Origin: Streptomyces griseofuscus
GTDB lineage: Bacteria > Actinomycetota > Actinomycetes > Streptomycetales > Streptomycetaceae
Direction: 5' to 3'
Assembly (NCBI RefSeq): GCF_014673495.1
Contig: NZ_CP051006.1
Location: forward strand, 7,253,001 to 7,317,000
DNA length: 64,000 nucleotides
The notes under the pieces were generated by a model. It made no database searches, was not told the origin of the DNA, and saw only the letters and a list, made by a program, of their open reading frames with translations. The translations under genes and the position numbers were made by a program. Shown one piece after another: positions 34,101 to 41,967 of this stretch; the first letter of the stretch is position 1; the number at the start of each line of letters is the position of its first letter.

Positions 34101-37100
34101 GGATCGAGCTGGGTGAGATCGAGTCCGTCCTTGCCGCGCACCCCGGCATCGCGCAGGTTGCGGTGATCGTGCGGGAGGACCGTCCCGGTGACAAGCGGCT
34201 TGTCGGCTATGTCGTCCCTGCGGCTGGATCCGTGGTGGATCCCGGCGAGCTGAGGGCGTACGCCGCGCAGTCGGTGCCGGAGTACATGGTCCCGTCTTCG
34301 GTTCTCGTACTCGACGCGCTGCCGTTGACGCCGAACGGGAAGCTGGACCGGCGTGCGCTGCCCGCGCCGGAGCTCACGGCCGACTCGGAGGGTCGTGCCC
34401 CCCGGACCCCGCAGGAGGAGATCCTGTGCCAGGTCTTCGCCGAGGTGTTGGGCGTCGAGCGGGTGTCCATCGATGACAACTTCTTTGAGCTGGGCGGGCA
34501 TTCGCTGCTGGCGACGCGGCTGGTGAGTCGTGTCCGGTCGGTGCTGGGTGTGGAGTTGGGTATTCGTGCCTTGTTCGAGGCTCCGTCGGTGGCGGGGTTG
34601 GCGGAGCGGCTTGCGGGTGCTGGTGCGGGCAGGGCTGTTCTGAGGGCGGTTGAGCGTCCGGAGTTGGTTCCGGTGTCGTTTGCTCAGCGCCGGTTGTGGT
34701 TCCTGGGCCGGCTGGAAGGGCCGAGTGCGACGTACAACATCCCGCTCGTCGTACGACTGCGGGGCGCGCTCGATGTCGCAGCGCTGGATGCTGCGTTCAC
34801 CGATGTTGTGGGTCGGCACGAGAGTTTGCGGACGGTGTTCGGGGAGGCGGACGGGCAGCCGTATCAGCGGGTGCTCGGCGTCGAGGAAGCCGCTGCCGCC
34901 GTGGAACTTCGAAAGAGCGACCGCGAGCGGATCTCGGCGGACGTTGAGTCGGTGTCGGCCTACGCGTTCGACCTGGAGACCGAAATCCCGCTCCGGGCCT
35001 GGCTGTTCGAGGTTGCCCCGGGTGAGTCGGTGTTGGTCGCGGTGGTGCATCACATCGCGGGTGATGGTTGGTCGCTGGGCCCGCTCGCGCGGGATCTGGC
35101 GGTCGCGTATGCGGCGCGGTGTGAGGGTTCGGCGCCTGGTTGGGAGCCGTTGCCGGTGCAGTACGCGGATTACACCCTGTGGCAGCGGGAGTTGCTCGGA
35201 GACGAGGACGATCCTGAGAGCACGGGCGCCGCGCAGGTGGAGTTCTGGAGGGATGAACTCGCCGGGATTCCACAGGAATTGGCGTTGCCGTTTGACCGGG
35301 CGCGTCCGCTGGTGGCTTCGCATGCGGGTGACGTTGTGGAGTTGGCGTTCGATGAGCGGGTGCATCGTGGGGTGCTGGGTCTTGCGCGGGAGCGTGGGGC
35401 GAGTGTCTTCATGGTGATGCAGGCTGCGGTGGCGGCTCTGTTGTCGCGGTTGGGTGCGGGTGAGGACATTCCGATCGGTTCGCCGGTGGCGGGTCGGTTG
35501 GACGAGGCGCTGGATGACCTTGTCGGGTTCTTCGTGAACACGCTGGTGTTGCGGACGGATGTGTCGGGTGATCCGTCGTTCGCGGATCTGGTCGAGCGGG
35601 TTCGGGAGACGGATCTGCGGGCGTTCGGGGCGCAGGACGTGCCGTTCGAGCGGTTGGTGGAGGTGCTGAACCCGGCTAGGTCCATGGGCCGGCATCCGCT
35701 GTTCCAGGTGGCGTTGGCGTTCCAGAACGCGCCCGTTTCCGATCTGGTGATGCCGGGTCTTGAGGTGGAGGCGGGTCCTGGTGGGACGGGTGCGGCGAAG
35801 TTCGATCTGTCGTTCAACCTGGCCGAGTCCTTCACCGGAGCGGGTGAGCCGGCCGGGATCTCGGGTGGGATCGAGTTCGCCACGGATGTGTTCGACCGTT
35901 CCACCATCGAGCGGATGGCGGGCTGGCTGACACGCCTCCTGGAGCAGGTTCTGGCGGACCCGCAGCGGCCGGTCAGTCGGGCCCGCATCCTCGAAGACAT
36001 CGAGCTGGACCAAGTCCTCAAGGGCTGGAACGACACCCACCGGGCCACCCCCGGCGCGGTCCTGCCGGTGCTGTTCGAGGCGCAGGTGGCGCGGACGCCG
36101 GACGCCGTGGCGGTCGTATGCGACGGTGTCGAGCTGTCGTACCGCGAGGTGAACGAGCGGGCGAACCGCATGGCCCGGCTGCTGATCGAGGGCGGCGCGG
36201 GTCCGGAGCGGTTCGTCGCCGTCGCCCTGCCCCGTTCCGCCGATCTGGTGATCACGCTGCTGGCGGTGCTCAAGACCGGCGCCGCCTACGTCCCGATCGA
36301 CCCGGACTACCCCGCCGACCGCATCGCCTACATCCTTGACGACGCCGACCCGATGGCCGTGATCACGGTCGGGGACAGCGGAGTCGAGCTGCCCTCCGGC
36401 ACCGCCCGGATCCTCCTGGACGACCCGGCCACCCAGCAGGCCCTCGGCGTGCGGGCGGCGGAAGACCTGTGCGACGACGAGCGTCGAGCCCCCTTGCACG
36501 CGGGCGCACCGGCCTACGTGATCTTCACTTCGGGTTCGACGGGTCGTCCCAAGGGTGTGGTGGTCGAGCACCGGTCGGTCGTCAATCTGCTGGCGTGGGC
36601 GGATCGCAGGTTCGAGTTCGGGAAGCTGGCGCGGGTTGTGGCCTCGACGTCGCTGAACTTCGATGTCTCGGTCTTCGAGATCTTCAGCCCGCTGGTGGCC
36701 GGTGGGAGCATCGAGGTCGTCCAGGACCTGCTGTCCCTGGCCGATCTGGAGCCCGAGGCGCTGGCCGGGAGCCTGGTCAGCGGTGTGCCGTCGGCGTTCT
36801 CCCATCTGCTGGCCGGTTCGCTGGGTGATGCTCGGCCGAGTGCGGTTGCCCTGGCCGGTGAGGCGCTGGCCGCGCACACTGTGCGGGACATCCAGGCGGC
36901 CATGCCCGGAGCCCGGGTCGCGAACATCTACGGTCCGACCGAGGCGACGGTGTACACGACGTACTGGCATGCTGATGCCGGTTCGGGCGTGGACACCACC
37001 CCGCCGATCGGCCGGCCGATCGACAATGTCTCCACCTATGTCCTGGACGCGGGCCTGTGCCCGGTCCCGGTCGGTGTCGCGGGTGAGCTGTACGTCGCGG

Positions 37101-40100
37101 GCGACGGCCTGGCGCGCGGGTATCTCAACCGCCCGGATCTCACCGCCGAGCGTTTCGTCGCCGACCCCTACGGGGCTCCCGGCTCCCGTATGTACCGCAC
37201 CGGTGACCTCGTCCGCTGGAACACCGACGGCGAGATCGAATACCTCGGCCGGGTCGATGACCAGGTGAAGGTCCGTGGTTTCCGGATCGAGCTGGGCGAG
37301 ATCGAGTCCGTCCTTGCCGCGCACCCCGGCATCGCGCAGGTTGCGGTGATCGTGCGGGAGGACCGGCCCGGTGACAAGCGTCTGGTCGGGTACGTCGTCC
37401 CCGCCCCCGGAGCCGTACTCGATCCGCAGGCGCTCCGGGCGCATACGGCGGAATCGGTGCCGGAGTACATGGTCCCGTCCGCCGTCCTCGTCCTCGACGC
37501 GCTGCCGTTGACGCCGAACGGGAAGCTGGACCGGCGTGCGCTGCCCGCGCCCGAGTTCACCGCCGACTCGGAAGGCCGCGCCCCCCGGACCCCGCAGGAG
37601 GAGATCCTGTGCCAGGTCTTCGCCGAGGTGCTGGGTGTCGAGCGCGTCTCCATCGACGACAACTTCTTTGAACTGGGCGGGCATTCGCTGCTCGCGGTGT
37701 CCTTGGTGGAGCGGCTGCGTGAGCGTGGCCTCTCGGTTCCCGTGCGGTCGTTGTTCGTGACCCCGTCGGTGGCCGGGCTCGCGACGGGCCTGGACTCGAC
37801 CGATGGCGGCGCGTCCGGTGGCTCCGTGACGGTCCCCGAGAACGGGATCGTGGAAGGCGCGCAGGCGATCACGCCGGAGATGGTCCCCCTGGCGGGTCTG
37901 TCGCAGGACGAGATCGACCGGGTGGTCGCCCAAGTACCGGGCGGCGCGGGGAACATCGCGGACGTCTACCCCCTGGCGCCGCTCCAGGAGGGCATCCTCT
38001 TCCACCACCTGATGAGCGCCTCCTCGGGCGAGGACGCCTACGTACTGCCGATGGCCCTGGGCTTTGACTCCCGGGAGCGGCTGGACGAGTTCGCCGGGGT
38101 TCTCCAGAAGGTGGTGGACCGGCACGACATCCTGCGCACCGCCGTGCTGTGGGAGGGGTTGCGGGAGCCCGTCCAGGTCGTCTGCCGGCACGCCGAAATA
38201 CTCTTCCGAGAAGTCGAGTTGGGGCAGATCCCCGATGGGGACGTACAGGGTGTGGCGGACGGTCTGCTGGCGGTCCGCGGATCGCTGATGGACATCACCA
38301 CGGCCCCGTTGGTCCATGTCACCGTGGCCGAGGTGCCCGGCACGACCCGCTGGGTGGCCCTCGTACAGGTGCATCACCTCATCCAGGACCACACCGCGGT
38401 GGACGTCCTCTTCGCGGAGGTCCAGGCGTTCCTCACAGGACGCGCGGCCGAGCTCCCGACGCCGCTGCCGTTCCGGAACTTCGTCGCACAGGCGAGGCTC
38501 GGGATCCCGGTCGCCGAGCACGAGGCGTTCTTCACCGACCTCCTCGGCGATGTCACGGAACCCACCGCCCCGTTCGGCATCGTGGATGTGCGCGGGGACG
38601 GCACGGCGGTCGCCGAGTCCCGTGCCGCCGTCAGCGAGGCGACGGCCGCAGCGGTGCGTGAGGCGGCTCGTCGTCTGGGGGTGAGTGCGGCGACGGTCCT
38701 GCATGTGATGTTCGCCTGGGTGGTCGCGGCGGTCGCGGGCCGTGAGGATGTCGTCTTCGGCACCGTGCTGTTCGGGCGTATGCAGGCCGGCGCGGGAGCG
38801 GACCGTATCCCCGGGCTGTTCATCAACACGCTGCCGGTCCGACTCGACACCGGTCGTGGTGGGGTGCTCGACGCGGTGCGTTCCATGCAGGGTGACCTGG
38901 CCGAACTCCTGGTCCATGAGCACGCCCCGCTCGCCCTCGCCCAGCGCATGAGTGGCGTCGCGGCGGAAGCGCCGCTCTTCACGGCGCTGTTCAACTACCG
39001 GCACAGCGCGGGCGCGACGGACGCGGGCATGGAAGTGGAGGGGATCGAGGTCCTGTTCGCGCAGGAGCGGACCAACTACCCGCTGACGGTGTCCGTCGAC
39101 GACACCGGCGACGGGTTCGTCTTCACAGTCCAGTGCGTCGACCCGATCGACCCCGACCTCGTCCTGTCGTTGATGGACACCGCGACCGGCCGACTGGTCC
39201 AGGCCCTGGACGATGCCCCCGGGACGCCCCTGCACACCCTCCCCGTCCTCGACGACACTCACCTGAACCAGGTCCTCACCCGCTGGAACGACACCACCCG
39301 GGACACCCCGAACTCGGCCCTTCCGGCACTGTTCGAGGCACAGGTCGCGCGGACGCCGGACGCCACGGCGCTGATGTCCGACGGCATCGAGCTGACCTAC
39401 CGCGACCTCGACGACCGTACGAACCGGTTGGCCCGGCTGCTGATCGAGCAGGGAGCCGGGCCGGAGCGGTTCGTCGCGGTCGCCCTGCCCCGTTCCGCCG
39501 AGCTGGTGGTGGCACTCCTGGCAGTGCTGAAGACGGGGGCGGCCTACGTCCCCATCGACCCGGACTACCCCGCCGACCGCATCGCCGCCATCCTCGAAGA
39601 CGCCCACCCCATGGCCGTCATCACGGGATACGGCGCACAGCACGCCCTGCCGAAGGAGACCCCACGTATCGTCCTCGACGACCCCGCCACCCAGCGGATC
39701 GTCGGCGCGAAGGCGGCGCACGGGCTGCGCGACGACGAACGTCCGGGTGCCTTGAACGCGGGCACACCGGCGTACGCGATCTTCACCTCGGGATCGACCG
39801 GTCGTCCGAAGGGCGTGGTGATCGAACACCGGGCCCTGGTCAACTTCCTGACCTCGATGCAGGAGCGGTTCGCGCTCCGGACCGGGGACCGGCTGCTCGC
39901 GGTGACCACCATCGCCTTCGACATCGCGGGCCTGGAGCTGTACCTGCCCCTTCTGAACGGCGCGACGGTCGTCCTGGCCGCACCGGACCAGGTGCGCGAC
40001 CCGCTCGCCCTGCGCGCGCTGATCGCCGCCGCCGGGGTGACGGTCATGCAGGCCACACCGAGCCTGTGGCACGCGGTCGTCGCCGACAGCGAGGGCGAAC

Positions 40101-41890
40101 TCGCCGGGGTACGTGCCCTGGTGGGCGGCGAGGCCCTGCCGGGCGAGCTGGCCCGGACCCTCGTCTCCCGGACCGCGGCCGTCACCAACCTGTACGGGCC
40201 GACGGAGACCACCATCTGGTCCACCGCCGCCGAGGTCCACGCGGACGCCACCGGTGTCTCCTCGATCGGCCGCCCGATCGCCAACACCCAGGTCTACATC
40301 CTGGACACGGCCCTCTCCCCGGTGCCGGCGGGCGTCCCCGGCGAGCTGTACATCGCCGGTGACGGCCTGGCGCGCGGGTATCTCGACCGCCCGGACCTCA
40401 CCGCGGAACGCTTCGTCGCCGACCCGTTCGGCGTCCCCGGCGCGCGCATGTACCGCACCGGTGACCTGGTGCGATGGAGCACGACCGGACAGCTGGAGTA
40501 TCTGAGCCGCATCGACGACCAGGTGAAGGTGCGCGGCTTCCGGATCGAGCTGGGCGAGATCGAGTCGACCCTGGCCGCCCACCCCGGCATCGCGCGGGCC
40601 GCGGCCGTCGTACGGGAGGACCGGCCCGGCGACAAGCGGCTCGTCGGATACGTCGTCGCCGCCCCCGGAGCCGTACTCGACCCGCAAGCCCTGCGGGCCC
40701 ACGCGGCGGCGGCGCTCCCGGAGTACATGGTCCCCGCCACCGTCATGGTGCTCGACGCGCTCCCGCTGACCCCGAACGGAAAACTCGACCGACGGGCCCT
40801 GCCCGCACCCGAGTTCACCGCGAACGCCACCGGCCGCGCCCCGCGCACGGCCCGGGAGAAGCAGCTGTGCGAGCTGTTCGCCGAAGCGCTGGACGTCGAA
40901 CAGGTCACCATCGACGACAACTTCTTCGCACTCGGCGGCCACTCACTGCTGGCCACCCGACTGATCAGCCGCGTCCGCAGCGTCCTGGACGTCGAGTTGG
41001 GCATCCGCGCCCTGTTCGACGCGCCGACCGTGGCCGGGCTGGTGGAACGGCTCGACACCGCCGACCCGGACGACTCCTTCAGGGTGCTGCTGCCGCTGAG
41101 GACCACCGGGACCGCGGCACCGCTGTTCTGCGTACACCCCCTGGGCTCGCTCGCCTGGGCGTACGAGGGCCTGGCGGACCGGCTCGGGCCGGACATCCCG
41201 GTCTACGGTCTCCAGGGCCGGGGCCTGCTGGAACCGCAGCGGCGGCCCGAGAGCGTGGCGGAGATGGCCGCCGACTATGTGGCGCGGATCCGCGAGGTGC
41301 AGCCGTCCGGGCCGTACCGGCTGCTCGGCTGGTCGTTCGGCGGGAACGTCGCGCACGAGATGGCGGTGCAGCTCGAAGAGCAGGGCGAGCGGGTGTCGCT
41401 GCTCGCGCTGGTCGACGCGGGGGCGACGTACGCGGTCGGGCCCGATGGTTCGGTCGTGGAGCACGAGACGCTGGAGACGCTGTTGCAGAGCCTCGGGTAC
41501 AAGGCCGGTGACGTGGTCGGGGACGCGTTCGGCACGGACACCGGCGCCGGTCGACTCGTCCGCGCGGACGTGATCGAATTCCTGCGGGGCGCCCGGGCCG
41601 ACTGGCGTGAGGGCGACGAGGCACGGATCGACGCGCTGGTCGAGGCGGCCCGGAACAACGAGCGGATCCTCGGCGCGTTCACGCCCCGCCGCAGCGCCGC
41701 GCGGGTGCTGTACTTCGCGGCCGACCCGGCCGGGCGCGATGACGGCACGGCGGCGGACAAGTGGCTGCCGTACGCCGGTGGCGGAGTCGTGCGGCACACG
41801 GTGCCGTACGAGCACGACGCGATGATGAGTCCCGGTTCGCTCTCGTCCATCGTGCCGGTCGTCGCGGCCGCACTGCGGGGTGAGGACTGA
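28172..41890 (+). CDS. NRPS 3: four modules plus thioesterase, (C-A-T)x4-TE
   Basis: A 4572-residue terminal synthetase with Thr, Asn, X and Gly modules, then a type I thioesterase (about residues 4303-4570) with GWSFGG and nucleophile Ser4388. C domains are LCL, dual, LCL and dual. It starts at ATG 28172, overlapping the NRPS 2 stop as ATGA. Its first residues, IPVSFAQRRLWFLG, are the first conserved C-domain motif, so there is no N-terminal docking segment. A single terminal TE and several Ser/Thr residues in the chain make release as a macrolactone or macrolactam plausible. Ring position cannot be read from sequence. Large parts repeat segments of NRPS 2. Confidence 0.95.
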   Translation: MIPVSFAQRRLWFLGRLEGPSATYNIPLVVRLRGALDVAALNAALVDVVDRHESLRTVFPEADGQPYQRILPVEKAAPELVLRESDSERIAADVESVSGHAFDLESEIPVRAWLFEVDADEWVLVAVVHHIAGDGWSLGPLARDLAAAYTARCAGAAPEWEPLPVQYADYTLWQRELLGDDDDPESTGASQVEFWRSELAGIPEELPLPFDRSRPLVGTHAGDVVELAFDARIHRGVVSLARERGASVFMVMQAAVAALLSRVGAGGDIPIGTPVAGRLDEALDDLVGFFVNTLVLRTDVSGDPSFMELVERVRVTDLRAFGAQDVPFERLVEALNPARSMGRHPLFQVALAFQNAPASDLVMPGLDVAIEPAGTGAAKFDLSFNLSESFTGTGEPAGISGGIEFATDVFDRSTIERMTGWLTRLLEQVLADPERPVSRARILDDTELRQVLGDPGEGNAGGREVPVGVLPVLFEEQVARTSDAVAVVFEDLKLSYGEVNERANRLARLLVEQGAGPERFVAVALPRSAELVIALLAVLKSGAAYVPIDPDYPADRIAYILEDARPMAVVTVESAGVEVPAGTTRILLDDPTTRQALEAQASGDLTDSERLAPLHAGSPAYVIYTSGSTGRPKGVVVEHRSVVRLFGATESWFGFGSQDVWTLFHSYAFDFSVWELWGPLLHGGRLVVVPFEVSRSAGEFLGLLVREGVTVLNQTPSAFYQLMQADRDDPAVGDGLALRYVVFGGEALDLGRLASWYERRGESGPTLVNMYGITETTVHVTHLPLDAEKCVTGAGSGIGEGIPDLRLYVLDSGLCPVPVGVAGELYVAGAGLARGYLNRAGLTAERFVADPFGVSGSRMYRTGDLVRWSAEGQLEYLGRIDDQVKVRGFRIELGEIESVLAGHPEVAQAAVIVREDRPGDKRLVGYAVAAAGSVVDPAELRAYVAESVPDYMVPAAVMVLDALPLTPNGKLDRRALPAPEFAAGTSGRAPRTEQEEILCQVFAEVLGVERVSIDDNFFELGGHSLLAVSLVERLRERGLSVPVRSLFMTPSVAGLAAGLESTDTGGSGGTVTVPENGIVEGVEVITPEMVPLAGLSSEEIGRVVAGVPGGVGNVADVYPLAPLQEGILFHHLMSASSGEDAYVLPMALGFDSRSRLDEFVAVLQKVVDRHDILRTAVLWEGLREPVQVVYRRAEIPVREAALKQIADGDVQGVVDGLLATCGSLMDVTVAPLVHLTVASVPGTSRWVALVQVHHLIQDHTAVDVLFAEVQAFLEGREGELAAPLPFRNFVAQARLGIPVAEHEEFFGRLLGDVAEPTAPFGIVDVRGDGTAVAESRAEVGDETAQRLREVARGLGVSAATVLHVMFARVVAAVAGREDVVFGTVLFGRMQAGAGADRIPGLFINTLPVRLDTGRAGVLDAVNSMQGDLAELLVHEHAPLALAQRMSGVSAEAPLFTALFNYRHSAGETDAGMEVEGIEILFAQERTNYPLAVSVDDTGDGFAFTVQCVDPIDPDLVLSLMNTATRRLVQALDEAPGTALHTLPILDQSHLDLVLASWNDTRREIPGTLLPALFEEQVARTPDAGAVVFEGVELSYRELNARANRLARVLVEQGAGPERFVAVALPRSAELVVALFAVLKAGAAYVPIDPDYPADRIAYILADADPMCVITGFGAQAVLPKDAPQVLLDEPDMAARLAAMSHENVADADRLAPLGADAPAYVIYTSGSTGRPKGVVVEHRSVVDYVWWAVETYPGVRGNALLHSPVSFDLTVTVLFAPLVSGGRVVVAELEESPAVEAVLAGAPLTFAKVTPSHIALLDALPGVFSPSGDLVVGGEQLTGEQLGRWRRAHPTAVVINEYGPTEATVGCVAYRLLPGVEAAVGAVPVGRPSWNTRVYVLDAGLCPVPVGVAGELYVAGAGLARGYLNRPGLTAERFVADPFGVPGSRMYRTGDLVRWNADGEMEYLGRVDDQVKVRGFRIELGEIESVLAAHPGIAQVAVIVREDRPGDKRLVGYVVPAAGSVVDPGELRAYAAQSVPEYMVPSSVLVLDALPLTPNGKLDRRALPAPELTADSEGRAPRTPQEEILCQVFAEVLGVERVSIDDNFFELGGHSLLATRLVSRVRSVLGVELGIRALFEAPSVAGLAERLAGAGAGRAVLRAVERPELVPVSFAQRRLWFLGRLEGPSATYNIPLVVRLRGALDVAALDAAFTDVVGRHESLRTVFGEADGQPYQRVLGVEEAAAAVELRKSDRERISADVESVSAYAFDLETEIPLRAWLFEVAPGESVLVAVVHHIAGDGWSLGPLARDLAVAYAARCEGSAPGWEPLPVQYADYTLWQRELLGDEDDPESTGAAQVEFWRDELAGIPQELALPFDRARPLVASHAGDVVELAFDERVHRGVLGLARERGASVFMVMQAAVAALLSRLGAGEDIPIGSPVAGRLDEALDDLVGFFVNTLVLRTDVSGDPSFADLVERVRETDLRAFGAQDVPFERLVEVLNPARSMGRHPLFQVALAFQNAPVSDLVMPGLEVEAGPGGTGAAKFDLSFNLAESFTGAGEPAGISGGIEFATDVFDRSTIERMAGWLTRLLEQVLADPQRPVSRARILEDIELDQVLKGWNDTHRATPGAVLPVLFEAQVARTPDAVAVVCDGVELSYREVNERANRMARLLIEGGAGPERFVAVALPRSADLVITLLAVLKTGAAYVPIDPDYPADRIAYILDDADPMAVITVGDSGVELPSGTARILLDDPATQQALGVRAAEDLCDDERRAPLHAGAPAYVIFTSGSTGRPKGVVVEHRSVVNLLAWADRRFEFGKLARVVASTSLNFDVSVFEIFSPLVAGGSIEVVQDLLSLADLEPEALAGSLVSGVPSAFSHLLAGSLGDARPSAVALAGEALAAHTVRDIQAAMPGARVANIYGPTEATVYTTYWHADAGSGVDTTPPIGRPIDNVSTYVLDAGLCPVPVGVAGELYVAGDGLARGYLNRPDLTAERFVADPYGAPGSRMYRTGDLVRWNTDGEIEYLGRVDDQVKVRGFRIELGEIESVLAAHPGIAQVAVIVREDRPGDKRLVGYVVPAPGAVLDPQALRAHTAESVPEYMVPSAVLVLDALPLTPNGKLDRRALPAPEFTADSEGRAPRTPQEEILCQVFAEVLGVERVSIDDNFFELGGHSLLAVSLVERLRERGLSVPVRSLFVTPSVAGLATGLDSTDGGASGGSVTVPENGIVEGAQAITPEMVPLAGLSQDEIDRVVAQVPGGAGNIADVYPLAPLQEGILFHHLMSASSGEDAYVLPMALGFDSRERLDEFAGVLQKVVDRHDILRTAVLWEGLREPVQVVCRHAEILFREVELGQIPDGDVQGVADGLLAVRGSLMDITTAPLVHVTVAEVPGTTRWVALVQVHHLIQDHTAVDVLFAEVQAFLTGRAAELPTPLPFRNFVAQARLGIPVAEHEAFFTDLLGDVTEPTAPFGIVDVRGDGTAVAESRAAVSEATAAAVREAARRLGVSAATVLHVMFAWVVAAVAGREDVVFGTVLFGRMQAGAGADRIPGLFINTLPVRLDTGRGGVLDAVRSMQGDLAELLVHEHAPLALAQRMSGVAAEAPLFTALFNYRHSAGATDAGMEVEGIEVLFAQERTNYPLTVSVDDTGDGFVFTVQCVDPIDPDLVLSLMDTATGRLVQALDDAPGTPLHTLPVLDDTHLNQVLTRWNDTTRDTPNSALPALFEAQVARTPDATALMSDGIELTYRDLDDRTNRLARLLIEQGAGPERFVAVALPRSAELVVALLAVLKTGAAYVPIDPDYPADRIAAILEDAHPMAVITGYGAQHALPKETPRIVLDDPATQRIVGAKAAHGLRDDERPGALNAGTPAYAIFTSGSTGRPKGVVIEHRALVNFLTSMQERFALRTGDRLLAVTTIAFDIAGLELYLPLLNGATVVLAAPDQVRDPLALRALIAAAGVTVMQATPSLWHAVVADSEGELAGVRALVGGEALPGELARTLVSRTAAVTNLYGPTETTIWSTAAEVHADATGVSSIGRPIANTQVYILDTALSPVPAGVPGELYIAGDGLARGYLDRPDLTAERFVADPFGVPGARMYRTGDLVRWSTTGQLEYLSRIDDQVKVRGFRIELGEIESTLAAHPGIARAAAVVREDRPGDKRLVGYVVAAPGAVLDPQALRAHAAAALPEYMVPATVMVLDALPLTPNGKLDRRALPAPEFTANATGRAPRTAREKQLCELFAEALDVEQVTIDDNFFALGGHSLLATRLISRVRSVLDVELGIRALFDAPTVAGLVERLDTADPDDSFRVLLPLRTTGTAAPLFCVHPLGSLAWAYEGLADRLGPDIPVYGLQGRGLLEPQRRPESVAEMAADYVARIREVQPSGPYRLLGWSFGGNVAHEMAVQLEEQGERVSLLALVDAGATYAVGPDGSVVEHETLETLLQSLGYKAGDVVGDAFGTDTGAGRLVRADVIEFLRGARADWREGDEARIDALVEAARNNERILGAFTPRRSAARVLYFAADPAGRDDGTAADKWLPYAGGGVVRHTVPYEHDAMMSPGSLSSIVPVVAAALRGED
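28175..31340 (+). other. Module 8: C(LCL)-A-T, threonine
   Basis: C 28175-29510, A 29560-31110, T 31140-31340. Code D-F-W-N-V-G-M-V-H-K, Thr. The A-T segment is nearly identical to module 6. The following dual domain predicts D-Thr or D-allo-Thr. Confidence 0.82.
30026..31312 (+). repeat. Thr-module block, copy 2 (partner 23524-24810)
   Basis: Copy in module 8 of NRPS 3. Here the block follows an LCL C domain, whereas copy 1 follows a dual C domain. Confidence 0.87.
31500..34600 (+). other. Module 9: dual E/C-A-T, asparagine-type
   Basis: Dual C 31500-32820, A 32830-34380, T 34390-34600. Code D-L-T-K-V-G-E-V-G-K as in module 5, and nearly the same DNA. The next C domain is LCL, so unlike residue 5 this one should stay L. 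Confidence 0.75.
33324..34501 (+). repeat. Asn-module block, copy 2 (partner 20263-21440)
   Basis: Copy in module 9. It ends at the T-domain GGHSLL, after which copy 1 leads to a dual-type linker and this copy to an LCL-type linker. Confidence 0.87.
34660..37780 (+). other. Module 10: C(LCL)-A-T, residue X
   Basis: C 34660-36000, A 36010-37560, T 37570-37780. Same unassigned code as module 3 (D-V-F-S-A-A-I-V-Y-K). The next C domain is dual, so D-X is predicted here and L-X at position 3. Confidence 0.75.
36519..37132 (+). repeat. X-module block, copy 2 (partner 13897-14510)
   Basis: Copy in module 10, in a different gene from copy 1. Similarity falls at the YLNRP region, after which codon use changes. 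Confidence 0.85.
37950..41890 (+). other. Module 11: dual E/C-A-T-TE, glycine
   Basis: Dual C 37950-39260, A 39270-40820 with Gly code D-I-L-Q-L-G-L-I-W-K, T 40830-41060 (FFALGGHS), TE 41080-41880. This is the last module. Gly would be the residue whose carboxyl is used for release or ring closure. Confidence 0.83.
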
Positions 41891-41903
41891 ACGCGCGAGC
41901 ACC

Positions 41904-41919
41904 GCGGTCGGGGGACCGC
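41904..41919 (+). terminator. Short GC hairpin after NRPS 3
   Basis: GCGGTC, loop GGGG, GACCGC: a perfect 6-bp stem 14 bp after the NRPS 3 stop. It has no T-run and is small, so at best it is a weak terminator or attenuator before the SARP gene. Confidence 0.25.
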
Positions 41920-41967
41920 AACACAGCACATCAGTAGTCATGCATGGTCCACACGGGGAGCAGAGAT

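Noticed and set aside
11982..40942. Very long open frames on the minus strand across the NRPS genes (for example 11982-19448, 21660-27995, 31457-40942)
   Set aside because: They are antisense to intact NRPS modules, have Arg/His/Gln-rich nonsense composition, and arise from strong third-position GC bias. No domain is recognisable in them.
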